Source of the DNA: Casuarius casuarius | Taxonomy: Eukaryota; Chordata; Aves; Casuariiformes; Casuariidae | Length of the DNA stretch: 64,000 nucleotides | Reading direction: 5' to 3' | Assembly: GCA_003342895.1 (NCBI GenBank) | Contig: PTFA01000337.1 | Coordinates: forward strand, 310,001-374,000 | Part shown: piece after piece, positions 35,070 to 47,409 of the stretch | How the letters are laid out: each line of letters opens with the position of its first letter | How positions within the stretch are numbered: position 1 is the stretch's first letter | Notes under the pieces: model-generated | Told to the model about the DNA's origin: nothing | Seen by the model: only the letters and a program-made list of their open reading frames with translations | The model's database searches: none | Position numbers and translations under genes: made by a program

Positions 35070-38000
35070 TTAAAAATCTTATTTTTTCAGCAAGCTAGTT
35101 TATAGATATGCCACTTGAAATATAAGTCTTCTCTAATACTGAAGCCTTTCCGAACTTCACATAATAGTGTATTGTATTGGAACCGACTTTTATACTTTGC
35201 TAGTGAATTTTACTGTGGTTCAATAGCAATTGTCTTTCAGGCTGCTGCAAGGGGATTATACCTTCAATATAGATGGTGTCTAGGGAAAAAGAAGAAAATT
35301 CANTGGAAAATGTCAATGTTTCTTCATTTTTCTTCTCAAAGAGTATCTATTAGAATACTCCAGGGCATAAAAAGCATTTTTAAAAGTCAGTCAGCTGTAT
35401 ATTTTTCTGGAAAGAAAGAAAATACTGAGAAAGCATTACTTTCCTTTCTTAATTTTCCAAATTTTGTAATTGCAATGTTTCATTTACATGACCACCTTTA
35501 GCACTGTTTTTGATAATCTGGAGCCAGAGACAAAAAATTATTTAAAAGATCCATACCCTATAGCCCTCAGATTTAAATTTTTCTGTGAACCCCTGTCTGC
35601 TGCATCCGAACCCCCCTACTCCACATTCACTGGATGGCAAAGAGGAATGGAAAAATCTGACTCCTGTCGAACCTGTAACCTTGCTTCTGTTTTAACCTTG
35701 TAGTGCTCCCCAGGTACTTTGCAGCTTGGCCAGGCGATTAACAAAGCATGGAAGAGATCAATGGCAGGAGGAGGTTTTTAACCAGCAGTATAGAAATGAC
35801 AGACTTGTTCCAGAAAGCCCTTTTGGTCATCCATCTCTTTACGTTTTTGCATTGAAGAATATCCTGAGAACCATGGCAGCTGCCAGAGCATTAGCTAGAG
35901 CAGACCTGGGTGTGCTGCACTGGGAGCCGGTCCCACTGGCTGTATTGCAGTTTTTTTCCTAAATCCTCTGCCTCGCAGGCAGTTCCCTGTTTACGGGGCG
36001 GGCTGAGGCTTCGCATCTCCGACCTGAACCCTACAGGGCAGTAGACACATGCAGTGAGCTGCTTCCACGCAACTGCCCCATCGCTGTCGCACCTGAACAC
36101 CCACACAGCTGGCAGCTGGCAGTCAGGAACCTCCGCTACTCTGAAAAGAACAAGGAAAAAATAAGTGGCAGAGCAAGTCACGCAGCAGCCACGTGGGCAG
36201 GCTGAGACACAGTGGTCAGAAGAGGAGAATAGCCGTGTTATTTGGGAGGGAGTACTTTGCAATCAGGTCTCAGAAATGTAAAAATAGTCATGACATATGC
36301 TTTGAACAAACCTTTTCACCTGCCAGTCTTGATGTGAAATTTCAGCTCTGTGGCATTTTATTGCTCACACTTGCCTAAAACTATCCTACCACAGTATCCT
36401 ATCAGGATATCACGAGGAGATGTCAAAGGGATGAGCAGTAACCTGAATAAATTTTACTCCAAAACAACTGTCAGAGTAAAACGGAATCACCTGGGAAATC
36501 TTGCATAGGCACTTGTATTTATGTAGCTGAGAGGCACATTCAATTTGCAAGCAAATTCCTACATCTGACTAAATAAAGCCTTAGTGTGCAGTAAGAGCAA
36601 AATTGCTCACCCCGGCTGTGGCTGCTGCGCGGGGCCGTTCCCGCGCACCCCAGTTCGGCGAGGCCGCGGGCAAGGGCAGCCTCGCTCTTGGGCAGGAGCA
36701 TGGATAAAACAAGGGAAAACCAGGAGTGCAAGAGACAAGCTGTGGAATTAGTTGCATCAGAAATTCACTTTCAGTCAGAAACCTCTGACAGGCTTCCAGC
36801 TAGCACTGCGCTAAACCCATGGAGCGGCGAACCCGGCAGGGAGGAGCCCAAGGGAGGACTGGAGGGGTGTAAAGACAAGCGGGAATCCCTTCGCTCTCCC
36901 TGAATGCTGTTGCTTCATTGCTGTTTTGTCACTGAAATGCCTGGTAAAATGCTAATCATCCGGGTTTCTCATTTGGGACCAGAGTGCTGGCCTCATCTCT
37001 GTGCTAGGAGTTAGAGCAGGGATGGGGGCAGAGTGCAAGCAAAGCTGTGCCTTGAATTATTTTTGATGTTTTATGCGAAAGAGGAGAAATGACGATCTGC
37101 TGTCTACTTATATAAGATTTTATTTCCCTCTTAGTAATATATACACTTCAAATGCTGTTATCGGTTAGACATATACCAAGTTCTTTCAGATCTCAGACTG
37201 TCTAAAGAGGTCCCAGAACTAGGTCCTTTTNATACTTAAAAAAACAAGCAAAGCAATTAGCAGGCAAAGAAACTGTATGCTGCACAATTCTGGCTACCCT
37301 GTTTGGTTATACGCTCTGGTTACACTGCACCGGCTGGGCTAAGAACTGAGCTCAGTATTCATATAATAACAATGCCAAAAACTTATACTTGTGTTTTCAT
37401 GACTTTCAGAGCACAGACTGAATGGGAATTCTTACAGATGGACAATATGAGAAATAGATTCTATCTTTTATTTGAGTATTGGGTCAAAAAGTAGCATTCT
37501 GCTTTCTCAGCTTCTGCTTCCATGGTTCTTTTTTGAGATGTGTAAGTCCATACTCTTTAGTGAGATTTCAACAAAGGCTAAAGTTTATGTAGACAATTTT
37601 TTTATGCACAATTACTTGGGATAATAATAAACAAAAAGGAATGGTTGCCATGCTCATTTTTATTTTTGCAAACAGAAATGATTATTTATATAAAATTGTG
37701 CACACAGACTGCACATATAAAACTGCAAATATAAGTTCAGGTGCTGGTTTTAACTCACAATTTGCTGTGACTATGTTCTNAGACATGTTATTCATAAGAT
37801 ACATTCTAATATTATGCTAATTCCTACAGACACCACTAAGAAACTTTGCTAGATAATCAAACTAATGCATTTTTAGATCTAGTTCTATGTTTACCCTTCT
37901 GTTTACAACAGTAACTAACCTTTTTTCTNGTATCCAGAGGTTGTAGATTAGATACGTGGAGACACATACCTTTATTTAAAAACTTGTGTGATTATAAGTT

Positions 38001-40040
38001 TAATAATAATTCTATAGTAAAACTTTTTGCTTGAAGTAGAAGTGACTGGATATCAACACTGACTGCAGTAATATAACTATTTATGTATTTATTTTATGGG
38101 TAACTTAACTTCCTCTGCAACGTTTAGTTTAAAAGTGATGTCTGAATGGTAGCAATATTGAAGTCCATGTCTATATTCCCATTTAATGACTTTGATNCAA
38201 CAGGCTGGGTTCTTATTGCATTTTTGTTTGGAGCTACACACAATACATGACATAAGGGACAGGGCTATAGGGTCTCGCTTTTGTAGCTACACTGTTGCAG
38301 GTGTGAAATTCTTAGATGTTGCAGACTTCATTGTTAGTAAATTGTGCAGTTGAGAACAGCTAGGTATTATTAAAACACACTTTGGATGAAATTCATGCAA
38401 GTCCTCCCTGGGTCAGAGTTAAAGATATAGCAAAATAGCTGCAATGTATTGTGAAAAATTGCATGAAGCTCCTGTGGAACTGAATGGCACAAGTCAAATG
38501 AGATAGCTCCTACTAGCTTCACTTTGGGGAAAAAAATTATCTAATTTATCTGGTTTTCAGACTGAAAGACTGATCCTACTTCAGGAGCTGCTNTTGTAGC
38601 CCCCGTACTGCACAGTGCCTGCTGGGATCAGTCACTCGGCCCTTGTGAGCAGACAAACATTTCTAGATGATCTTTTAAAAAGCCGTTATGCAAAAAACAG
38701 ATCTGAGCTTCATCACTGTGGAAAAAACATACTATTTCAAGAGTGCACAAAGCTAAATCTTTATTTTAACAATGCTGTATATGCCTATTTGTTTCTCAAC
38801 TATTCTACTGCTGTGTATATATTGTGTATTGTGCATTATGTGTTACAAATCGCAATGAAATTCCAAATTGATCTTTCAGTATTTAGTTATCTCTTCTTGA
38901 GACAGAACNGTTTATTTGATGTTTTGCTGTATTCCATAAGGGGTTATTTTTTCCTGATTCTTTCATTACTAGTGGGACACAGTGATACAGTGAACACAAG
39001 TGAATTGGTTCAGCCTAAGTGATTGGGACCGCAGAAAAAGCTGAATTCTGGAAATTTGAATTCACACAAACTGTTGAAGAACAGATGATTTAGAAGGATT
39101 CTATTTTTTTCCTATCCAGAGTAATTCTGATCTCNTTCTGTCACTGCAAATGGCTTACAAAGTTGTTCATTAATATGACTGTGAAATCATTCAGTGCTGA
39201 TTCAGAAAAAATGTATGTCTGATTAATCTACTCCTTCTTACAAGGAAAAAGCAATTTTTGTCCAAAAGAAACATTTTGTAATTCTTTGATGCATGCCACT
39301 GTAGAGATTAATTTGTGATGGATTTTTGTTGCTACTCTAATAAAATGTCAAGCAAGATAATTATATTGCAACTTTCATTTTTTTAACAGGCACTTGAACA
39401 AATAAGTTTTGTTTGCTTTGCTGTCCTTTGTAATGGAAAGATAATGTAACAACATCCTTTTCTATCCATAGGAGAATGAGCACTCTGTAAAAAAAGCAAG
39501 TCTTTGTTCCCTGAAGGAACAGTGGTCTGCCTGTAGTCTAGTGGCTACAACACCTAAATGAGAAGGGATTCATGTGAAACCTTGTCCCTGCTATAAGGAT
39601 TGTTTATGCACTTTGTATTAGAGAGCATTAAATGAAAAAAGGATAAGAAATAAACTTAGCAGCAGAGGCAGAGACCGGAAGCCACTTTGCTCCACATCAC
39701 CTGCTTAACTGTTTCCCCTACTCACTGGGTACTGCCTTGTTTGCTTTNCTTTTTACATCAGTCGCTTGCACTTGGACCCAGCCTCAGGACGACCGGTGGA
39801 AATACTCAGTCTGCTCTGATTTTCCTCCACTTAGCGCATAGGAAACTCACTGTCCTGGGCAGGATGAGATTCACATGGGCTGAATTCCCCACAGACCGAG
39901 CTAAGGCCAAATGCAGTTCTCCCACTTCCAGGATAAACNCTCAGTCACTAGTACCAAGGGCGGATGGCTCCTACCGGAGCTTGCTGACATTTGTGAATCT
40001 GGGGTGTTGGGAACCTTAACTTTCTCATACACTGCGCAAG
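35070..40040. other. Intergenic DNA downstream of TRHR
   Basis: AT-rich with no recognised exon apart from a possible extended TRHR 3' UTR. It includes the GC patch at 36.6 kb, listed separately. The longest plus-strand frames (35115-35501 and 38615-39022) have Phe/Tyr/Leu-rich composition typical of chance frames in AT-rich DNA. Confidence 0.5.
36600..36700. other. Short CpG-rich patch downstream of TRHR
   Basis: About 100 bp with dense CpGs (GCTGCGCGGGGCCGTTCCCG and CAGTTCGGCGAGGCCGCGGG) in AT-rich surroundings, with milder GC enrichment to about 36.88 kb. No exon or repeat family recognised. Open frames on both strands follow from the composition. Confidence 0.5.
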
Positions 40041-40044
40041 AAAC

Positions 40045-40320
40045 CTGGTGCCCAACTCTATATACATGGGGAGGAATAGCCCCATGCACCAGTACAGGCT
40101 GGGGGCCAATCAGCTGGAGAGCAGCTTTGCAGAGAAGGACCTAGGGGTCCTGGTGGACACGTTGACCATGAGCCGCAATGCACCTTCGTGGCAAAGAAGG
40201 CCAACAGTATCCTGGGCTGCACTGGGCAGAGCATTGCCAGTAGGTCAAGCGAGGTGATCTTCCCCACTGCTCAGCTCCAGTAAGACCCATTTGGAGGTCT
40301 GTGTCCACACCTTTGTGAGC
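40045..40320 (+). mobile_element. CR1 LINE internal fragment, plus strand
   Basis: GGGGAGGAATAGCCCCATGC, then ACCAGTACAGGCTGGGGGCC and GGAGAGCAGCTTTGCAGAGA match the C-terminal ORF2 and 3' region seen in the copy at 32.3 kb. The following text CAACAGTATCCTGGGCTGCA also aligns to that copy. This fragment lacks the 3' terminal repeat, so it is truncated at both ends. Small indels break the frame. Confidence 0.9.
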
Positions 40321-40324
40321 CATC

Positions 40325-43300
40325 TCCTCAGCTCAAGCTCCAGTTGCTATTCAGCCAGACCCCTGAAAGCTCTGTTGGATGTCCAGATCTGAGGTTAAAA
40401 AAATAACCCTGGTCCTTTTGATAACATATATACAACTCACCTTCATGCTATCAAGTACAAGTCCACAATTTCCTTATCTTAATTTCCTGCCATATGGTAT
40501 CCTGGGTCCTTTCTCTACCCTCTGCAATTAGGAATTAACCTGAAAGAAAGTGTATTTCCCTTCCCAGTAGCCCCTTGTGGTGCTAATCAGTTGACATCTT
40601 TTCAGTACTATGAAAAGGATTTACAGGTCCACCGAAATTTAAAGCCTCCTATTTATATTAATAAAATGTAAATGTACATTTTTGAGTAATAAAAGGAAAC
40701 TTCAAAATAGAACTCCTGGATGAGGTCTCACATTCTCTCACTCATGCATGACCTTTGGAAAATATCCTTATATCTCTGCTTTTTCTGCAAGATGAACATT
40801 ATATTTAAGTATCTNCTAGATGTAATATGTGGATGAATTCATCTATGCATTGGGAATATCTGCTTTAATTACAAAGCTTTATTTCATGCCCTGAAAATAA
40901 ATGAAGCAAACCTTGCTAAAGGTAGCTTTTGGCAAACAGGCATGAAATACAACTTTAACAGTCACTTCTACCCCATCAGACAGAATCTCTTTCTAAAAGT
41001 AAACTTCTAGAAGATTGTACTATCTGGAAGCACAACTGTTCCACTGAAACAATACTAACAGAGCAGTGATTAGAAATAATCAGCAAAAGGAAACTTTTGC
41101 TCTTCTGTGCTTTGTTTCCATCTAATGGAATNCATCAGCCTGGACAGTGGTACCAGCTAGTACCAAACAAGTCAAGAGAGTTTTAGCTGAATGATTTGTG
41201 TGGCTCATTTTATGTGTGATAACCTTTCCACACAAACAAATTTTCTTGATGATCACNGAACTGAGAAATGAGTGTCCTCATAAAATGGTAATGTTGCTCT
41301 AATTTACATGATACTGGGGATTTTTTGTGACATTTACTGCACCTACGCTTTTATTGCNTATATGAAGTATATACAGAGCTAAGCAGGGAAGAAAAAGGCG
41401 TTTGATACGCTTTCAGATTGGTATGGAAGGCATGATGGTCTGTACAATTTCAGAAGATTCAAGTTCCAATTTATTGTCACTTTTTGGCATAAATTTATGG
41501 AATATTTTTCTGAGGGCTGCCCAGATCTTCAGTTTTATTCCAGTATTAGATGTTGTCAGAACTTTGCTTAAGAGGGAAATATCACAATATTCAACAACAT
41601 AGCTTGTTGTTTGTATGCTACCATGTCAGAAGAACAAGCTTACATGTTTCTGAGACATCTAGGAAGTCACTGAAACAGACCCCAGATAAATGAATAGCTC
41701 CTGAGAGGAAAGCTTCTCTTATACTGAAAACAAGCACTTGAAAAGATAAGGAACTTGGGAGGCGCTGTCTGAATGTAGTGTATTTAGTGCCAGTGTGCCG
41801 GTATGAAGTGCTGTAGGGAAAACAGAAATGACAGCGTACCCACCCTTGTCAGACTGCGGCTGCAGAAGTTCATTAATCTGAAGCTGCAGCTGTTTGTACA
41901 GATGTGAAAAGGATAAAAATAACAGCACTGAAGACTGTGAGACTGGTAGTGTAGCTTTTCAATGTTCNGAAATAGAAAATGCTGCTACCAAGAATTATTT
42001 GCATTCATAAGCAATTTTCTCTTTTCAAATCTGCAATTATTGTACTTATTTGCATGAATGTGATTTTTTTTTTTCAGCAGGGTATAAAATACTCAATTTA
42101 AAGCTAGTATTCAAGAAATAACAAGAAACTGAATCCCTGCTTGAAATGTTTTATAACAGTTGGATAAATCTCCTGAGGGGTGATCAGATCTTAACAGCAG
42201 TGAGTGGCCAGCCAGCAGGGTGTTGTCATGACTTAATAAACGCATATGAAGTAGAGGACTGGACCACTACAAAAAGAAAAAAGAAACAAACAAACAAAGC
42301 AAACAAGGCAGCTCTAAGTCAAGGGATGTGCCTATAGAAACTGCCTGCTGGCCATATGCCTGTATTATTCATATGTTGAGTCCGATCCAAAGAATAAATG
42401 TTGCTAAGATCTTANGGAGCTTGTGGACTGCACACTGGATGAAAGTGCAGCAAGCTGGAGAGACTTCAGTAAATGAATCCAGCAAAAATATTTATTTCAA
42501 GAAAGTGGTACAAGTGCAAAAATGTAGCTTCAGGTCAGAAGATCCATCACTGAAGAAAAAACTTNAATAGCCCTGTCACCAAGACATATCTCATCAAATA
42601 TTTTGTTGAAAGAAAAACCCACATACAACAGTAACCCCTGTCCAAANAGATACAGAAATAAATTTTTAATATGTCTCTATATACTATAAGCAAGTTCTTC
42701 AGATACCACAAGGTCATTGACATGAATTTCTCAAATGAGAATGAATTTCTCAAATGAAAAGGCAGAGAAATGTGTTTCAAAGAAAAGTCAATGAACACGG
42801 ATGTACTCATAAAGGACAGAGGGATGTGCGAATTGCAAATCTACTCCAGCCAAAAGCAGATGGTGACTAAGAGTGCAGCGAGAAAGATTGCTTCAGTGAA
42901 GGTATGAATGTGGAGCCAGTAGAGGAGACTCACCATGTAGCTTGAAATACTAATCTCAAGTNGCATTTTTCTGAGAAAATTTTGAAATTCACAGCACAGG
43001 CCAAGACTTGCATTATCTGTGGAGAAGAGCAGCTATTCTAACGAAGTGACTCACTTTAACCAAAGATAGATGTCTAAAATAGACCAGATAAGTTTCAAAC
43101 TACCATTGCCTATTTTTCTGTATTGACCATAAANATGAATCAAATCCTTAATGCATTACCTATGCCCTGAATTGCTTGTGGAACATTTTAAAATAGATGC
43201 TTTTGCTTAATAATGCCTAACATACAAAGAATCTCTTTTGACAAGAAAAGATGTAAAGGTTTAGTGCTATAGTACAAAAAGTAGATTTAGCACCAGATGA

Positions 43301-46300
43301 GACGGTGTCATCATTCAGTAGGTGGTTGCACTGCCAAGCTCCTAGGCAGTGACTCTGTCATAGATGAACAGGGTCTATGCAGAGATGCATCTCCAGAGAA
43401 ATTTGCTTCTTTTCGTACAACCAGTAACTGAAATTTCTGACATTGATTCATTGGATAGAAACAATATCTAGGGCGTATATTTCCTGAGGAGTGACTACCA
43501 GATAGAAGCTACATTTTGTGTTGGTTGTATTTAAAATAGCTGATCAAGGGAAGACAATCTCCCAGGAAAACACGCAGAGATCCGTGCGGAGTCACAGCCG
43601 TATGGGGCCCTGGCCGATCACAGTGCAGCCCCTTGGGGAGCCACGTCCCACAGCTTCAACANGCCATGACCCCTGTGTGTGCCTCAGTCCTTATTTCTAG
43701 CTATCTTGTTATCTCTGTAACTGCTTGATCATTAATATTTAAGGCCCTTGAAACTCAGAATTAGGTATATGCCCATGCACACACAAAATATCTCGATATA
43801 ACCTCTTCTTCATTGTTCTGTGTTACTGTTTGCGTTCTTGAAAAATGAATAATTAAATGATGAATAATTGAATACCATTGCTACTTTCATCATTAAGGAA
43901 TTCAAAGTATGTTACAAATTCCTCACAGAAAAATAAAATAAAATAACAATCCAATGAAAGTTATATACTAGATACTATTATAATGTCATTGGAGTTAATG
44001 CTGAGAGCTAGTTTATTTTGGAGCTGACTGTTCTAGCTATTCTAAAATCTACTTGCCCATTTGGTGTGCTTTGGGCATTGATATGGTCCATGGCAATGCA
44101 AGGTAGTGTTAATGGCTCATATTTCAAACCATTGGAGGTAGAAAATCCTGAAATATAGAAATTTAGAAATATATAGAAATATAGAAAAATTCTGTGGAAA
44201 ATAAGAATTGTTTCTCTTAAAGTTTGGTAGTGTTCTTGTACACATTGCTAAGGAGCAATATTACTGTTTTTGCATTTAACTTATCTCTTGCATGCATCCT
44301 CTTCCCTCTGGAAAGGGAAAATTTAGAACAGCATGTAAAAATCAAGGTGTAATTCTAAGGAGAATAAGGGGTCAAATTTATATTCCTCTGAAAACTCCCT
44401 TTTGCTTAATTGTTAAATTTATTGAATATTCTAAAATCCACTAAAATACCTGAATATCCTTACTATTTGAAGCACTTCACACTGGTTCAGGATAAGGTAT
44501 ATATTCAAACTTGGGACCATTTAAATGAAAGAGATAGATAGTCCCACCTCCATACAAGCCCTTCCATCTAATAACTTCTGAAGCTTGAAATCTTTTATGA
44601 CTTTTTTTTTTTTTTACGTATGCAGGGATATAAAAATGTCCAGATTATCTAATCTGATTGACATTGATTTCATAGCTCTTTGGTGGAAAAAAAAAACCCT
44701 ATAGATGAAAACTGTGTTCATCAAACAATCTTTCTACTGATTGGTGTCAGTCGAATGCCTAAGATATGCCAGGGTGAAGATGGCCATCCTTCGACGCACA
44801 TATAGACAGATTTGTGAAAGAGTCTGTCAAGGATCACTTCTATCTTGTGCAAATAGCTTCTGAAAAACAATAGCTTGATAGTCCCTTCAAAGGAAAGGTG
44901 GCCTGGAAACAGTAACAGGGAAAATAATTATGGAAGTAAGATGGTGGAGAAATTGGATATACAAGTTTTCTATCATAAAATTTAAATCACTGTAGCAAAC
45001 ACATAATAAAACCTTAAGTTTTCTGAACCATAGGTTATAAATCTATGAGTTCATACAGTGTCAACCTCCAAGCATTTCAAACACTACAAAATAATGGTAT
45101 CTCTGGCTCAGTTATCCCATTGTTTTGCGCTTCCTAATGGATAGATTTGGCTCTGCAGTAAAAAATGTGGTTGGGTCTCCCTTTCGAGGTCCATTTTCTC
45201 ACTCAGTCTTTTAAGATGTTCTTAGCCCCATATCTGCAGCTGTCCTCTGCTTTCTTCTNGCTCAGCACATCACTCCCCCATATCGTTAGCCTATGTAGCA
45301 TCCCATCCTTCACTGCTTGTGTCTTGCATCTTTTCACCTTCATCCTTCTCATATCTATTTCATATCTACTTTCATGGCAATGCCATGCCAGATGGACAAC
45401 CATAGTGAATTTTTTTATACTGTCTAACTAGCACATTTTTAAAAAAGGAACAAGGAAACTCAACCACCATGTCAAAATATTGGGTTGAGGTTATGTAATA
45501 GACACCATAGATGTATTTTCTCTCATGTTTCTGAACAAAAAAAAAGAATTAAGATATATCAATAAGAATTTTTATTTTAAAAAGCTTTCTGAATAAGCCA
45601 TCGAGCCATCTAAATTTCCATCTACTGAATCATAAATACCTAACACTCATTATGAGTTCATTTATTTTTCTGTCATAGAAAATGGGACTTTAAGTATGTC
45701 AGTACTTTAGCTTGACAGTGAAGGATTTAGAATATTTGAGTAACTGGAAACCAATGTAGGGAGTCTTTTAATGCCTTTCTCTAAGAGTATCATAAAGAAG
45801 CTTTTACAAATTTCAGACATACACTTTGGTTTCTGAATACAGATCTGCCATGCCTTTTTCCCTTTTGCCAGCTTTCTCTATCTGCTAAACTGATCTCTTG
45901 GTTTTTCCGATTTTCTGAAAGAATAGAATTGCACTGTGTGTTCCTAGTCTCCTCCTCCANCCCAGGTGTGACTGGGTCAAACTAAGGTCCCCATGTTTGG
46001 AGCCATTTGAATATGGATTTAAAGGACAAAAATTCTCTAAATTTACTTGCTGCAAAGCTATGATCTGAGTCTTTGAAAGCTATGGAAATCCCTGTTTTAT
46101 TAATTGTTTGTGTTAATGAGAGTCCACTTTTCCTGGCAGAGAAGCTGAACAGAGCCAGACTACCCAGCAAGTGCCTTCTGGAGTTTAGTCTGCTCTTACC
46201 ACTTTACCTAGCTTCTCGCTGCGTTTGNCTTCCTCTGAAGTACTGCTAGTGGGTGCACCTGTACTCTGTTGGGTAAATAATATACTACACTATTGGGTCC

Positions 46301-46480
46301 GTGCCTGATTTTCANTCAGTCTTTCTGAACACAGATAGCACTCCACCTTTTCTCTCTTATGCAATATTTCTAGTTTGTGTATAAAGCAGAGCAGTCTGAA
46401 TGTGCCATACCAGAATTTGGTTGCAAACACTGAGCCAGCAAAGTAAACATCCAGGGAACAAAAGAGTATCCAAACCAACT
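40325..46480. other. Intergenic DNA, no recognised gene
   Basis: AT-rich, many stops, several single unreadable bases. Small local duplications occur (for example 42722-42758, period 19). There is an AT-rich run of repeated ATAGAAAT near 44155-44190. No exon or RNA gene recognised. Confidence 0.5.
42722..42758. repeat. Short tandem duplication, period 19
   Basis: ATGAATTTCTCAAATGA is present twice in tandem, at 42722 and 42741. Confidence 0.85.
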
Positions 46481-46489
46481 TCACAAAAA

Positions 46490-47370
46490 TGTTCACTTTT
46501 GCATTAGTATGGGCTGCTTTGGGGGACTTTTCACCAGGAATGTGTCACCAAGAACGTGTTCTGCCAGCGCAGAAGCAGCCCATGTGCTTCTGTCTGCTCT
46601 CCCCGCTCAGTCACCCCAGCCAGGGGCAGAGGTGGAGCAGGCAGTGGGAGGCTGTGGGGCAAGTGCTGGGAGGAGGGAAAGCACTGCTGCACACCCAGAA
46701 AGAGAGGTGACTTTTAGAGCAGATCCTGTACCGTAGGTGCTGGAGGAAGGAGTGCTAGAAGGAGAGTGAACTGGAGAAATGGACCAAGGAGAAGAAAATT
46801 CAAAGGCAAGGCAGCCTTCAGAGCTATGNCTGGGGTGGAGGTAGAGGATAGGGCCTGGGAGACAAGGGATTATCTATATAGTAAACTAAGTGACAGGATG
46901 AGGCACTGCAACTCAACTATTTACGTTATTAAATCTTTAGAGCTNTTGGGATTGCCAGCACAATCCCAAATCATCCCTTGGTGAAGCTCAAGAGTTAGCC
47001 TGGGCCAGGACTGTTCCAATAGATACTCTGGGTGTGCCCATCCTGTTTGAGAGGATATATAGGGCATGAGCTATTCAAGACCAGCTGGCCTCAGTGCCAG
47101 CACATTCGTAGTATAAACACAGCCAAAGGAGGACTGGAGAGGAGACAGGGAGTGCTATCTTCTGCAAGGGGTGGGGTATTGGTNGGAGAGAGATGGCAAC
47201 ATTCCTCCGAAAGCTCCATTAATCCTCCCCAGCTCTTTTACTTCATCTCTTCCCACAACTGCCTGCCTGGAGCTCACTCTCCTAGTCTTTCTGATGCGCA
47301 AATGTGCTATGTTGGAAATAAACTTGATGCAACAAATGCTTCTGATGCCCTTGTCTTGATTAGTTCTGCC
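46490..47370 (+). other. GC-richer segment, possible LTR-like transcription unit
   Basis: A block with higher GC than its flanks. It holds a TATA-like GATATATAGGG (47052-47062) and, about 260 bp later, an AATAAA (47318-47323) followed by TTGATGCAAC. This spacing resembles the U3-R-U5 layout of a solo LTR. I cannot define terminal TG..CA ends or a target duplication, and I recognise no retroviral coding sequence. It may equally be ordinary sequence. The open frames at 46489-46736 and 47032-47406 are interrupted by unreadable bases and have no known domain. Confidence 0.25.
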
Positions 47371-47409
47371 ATAGATTTCTTACCTTGCCTTGGCAAAACC
47401 TCTTAAACT

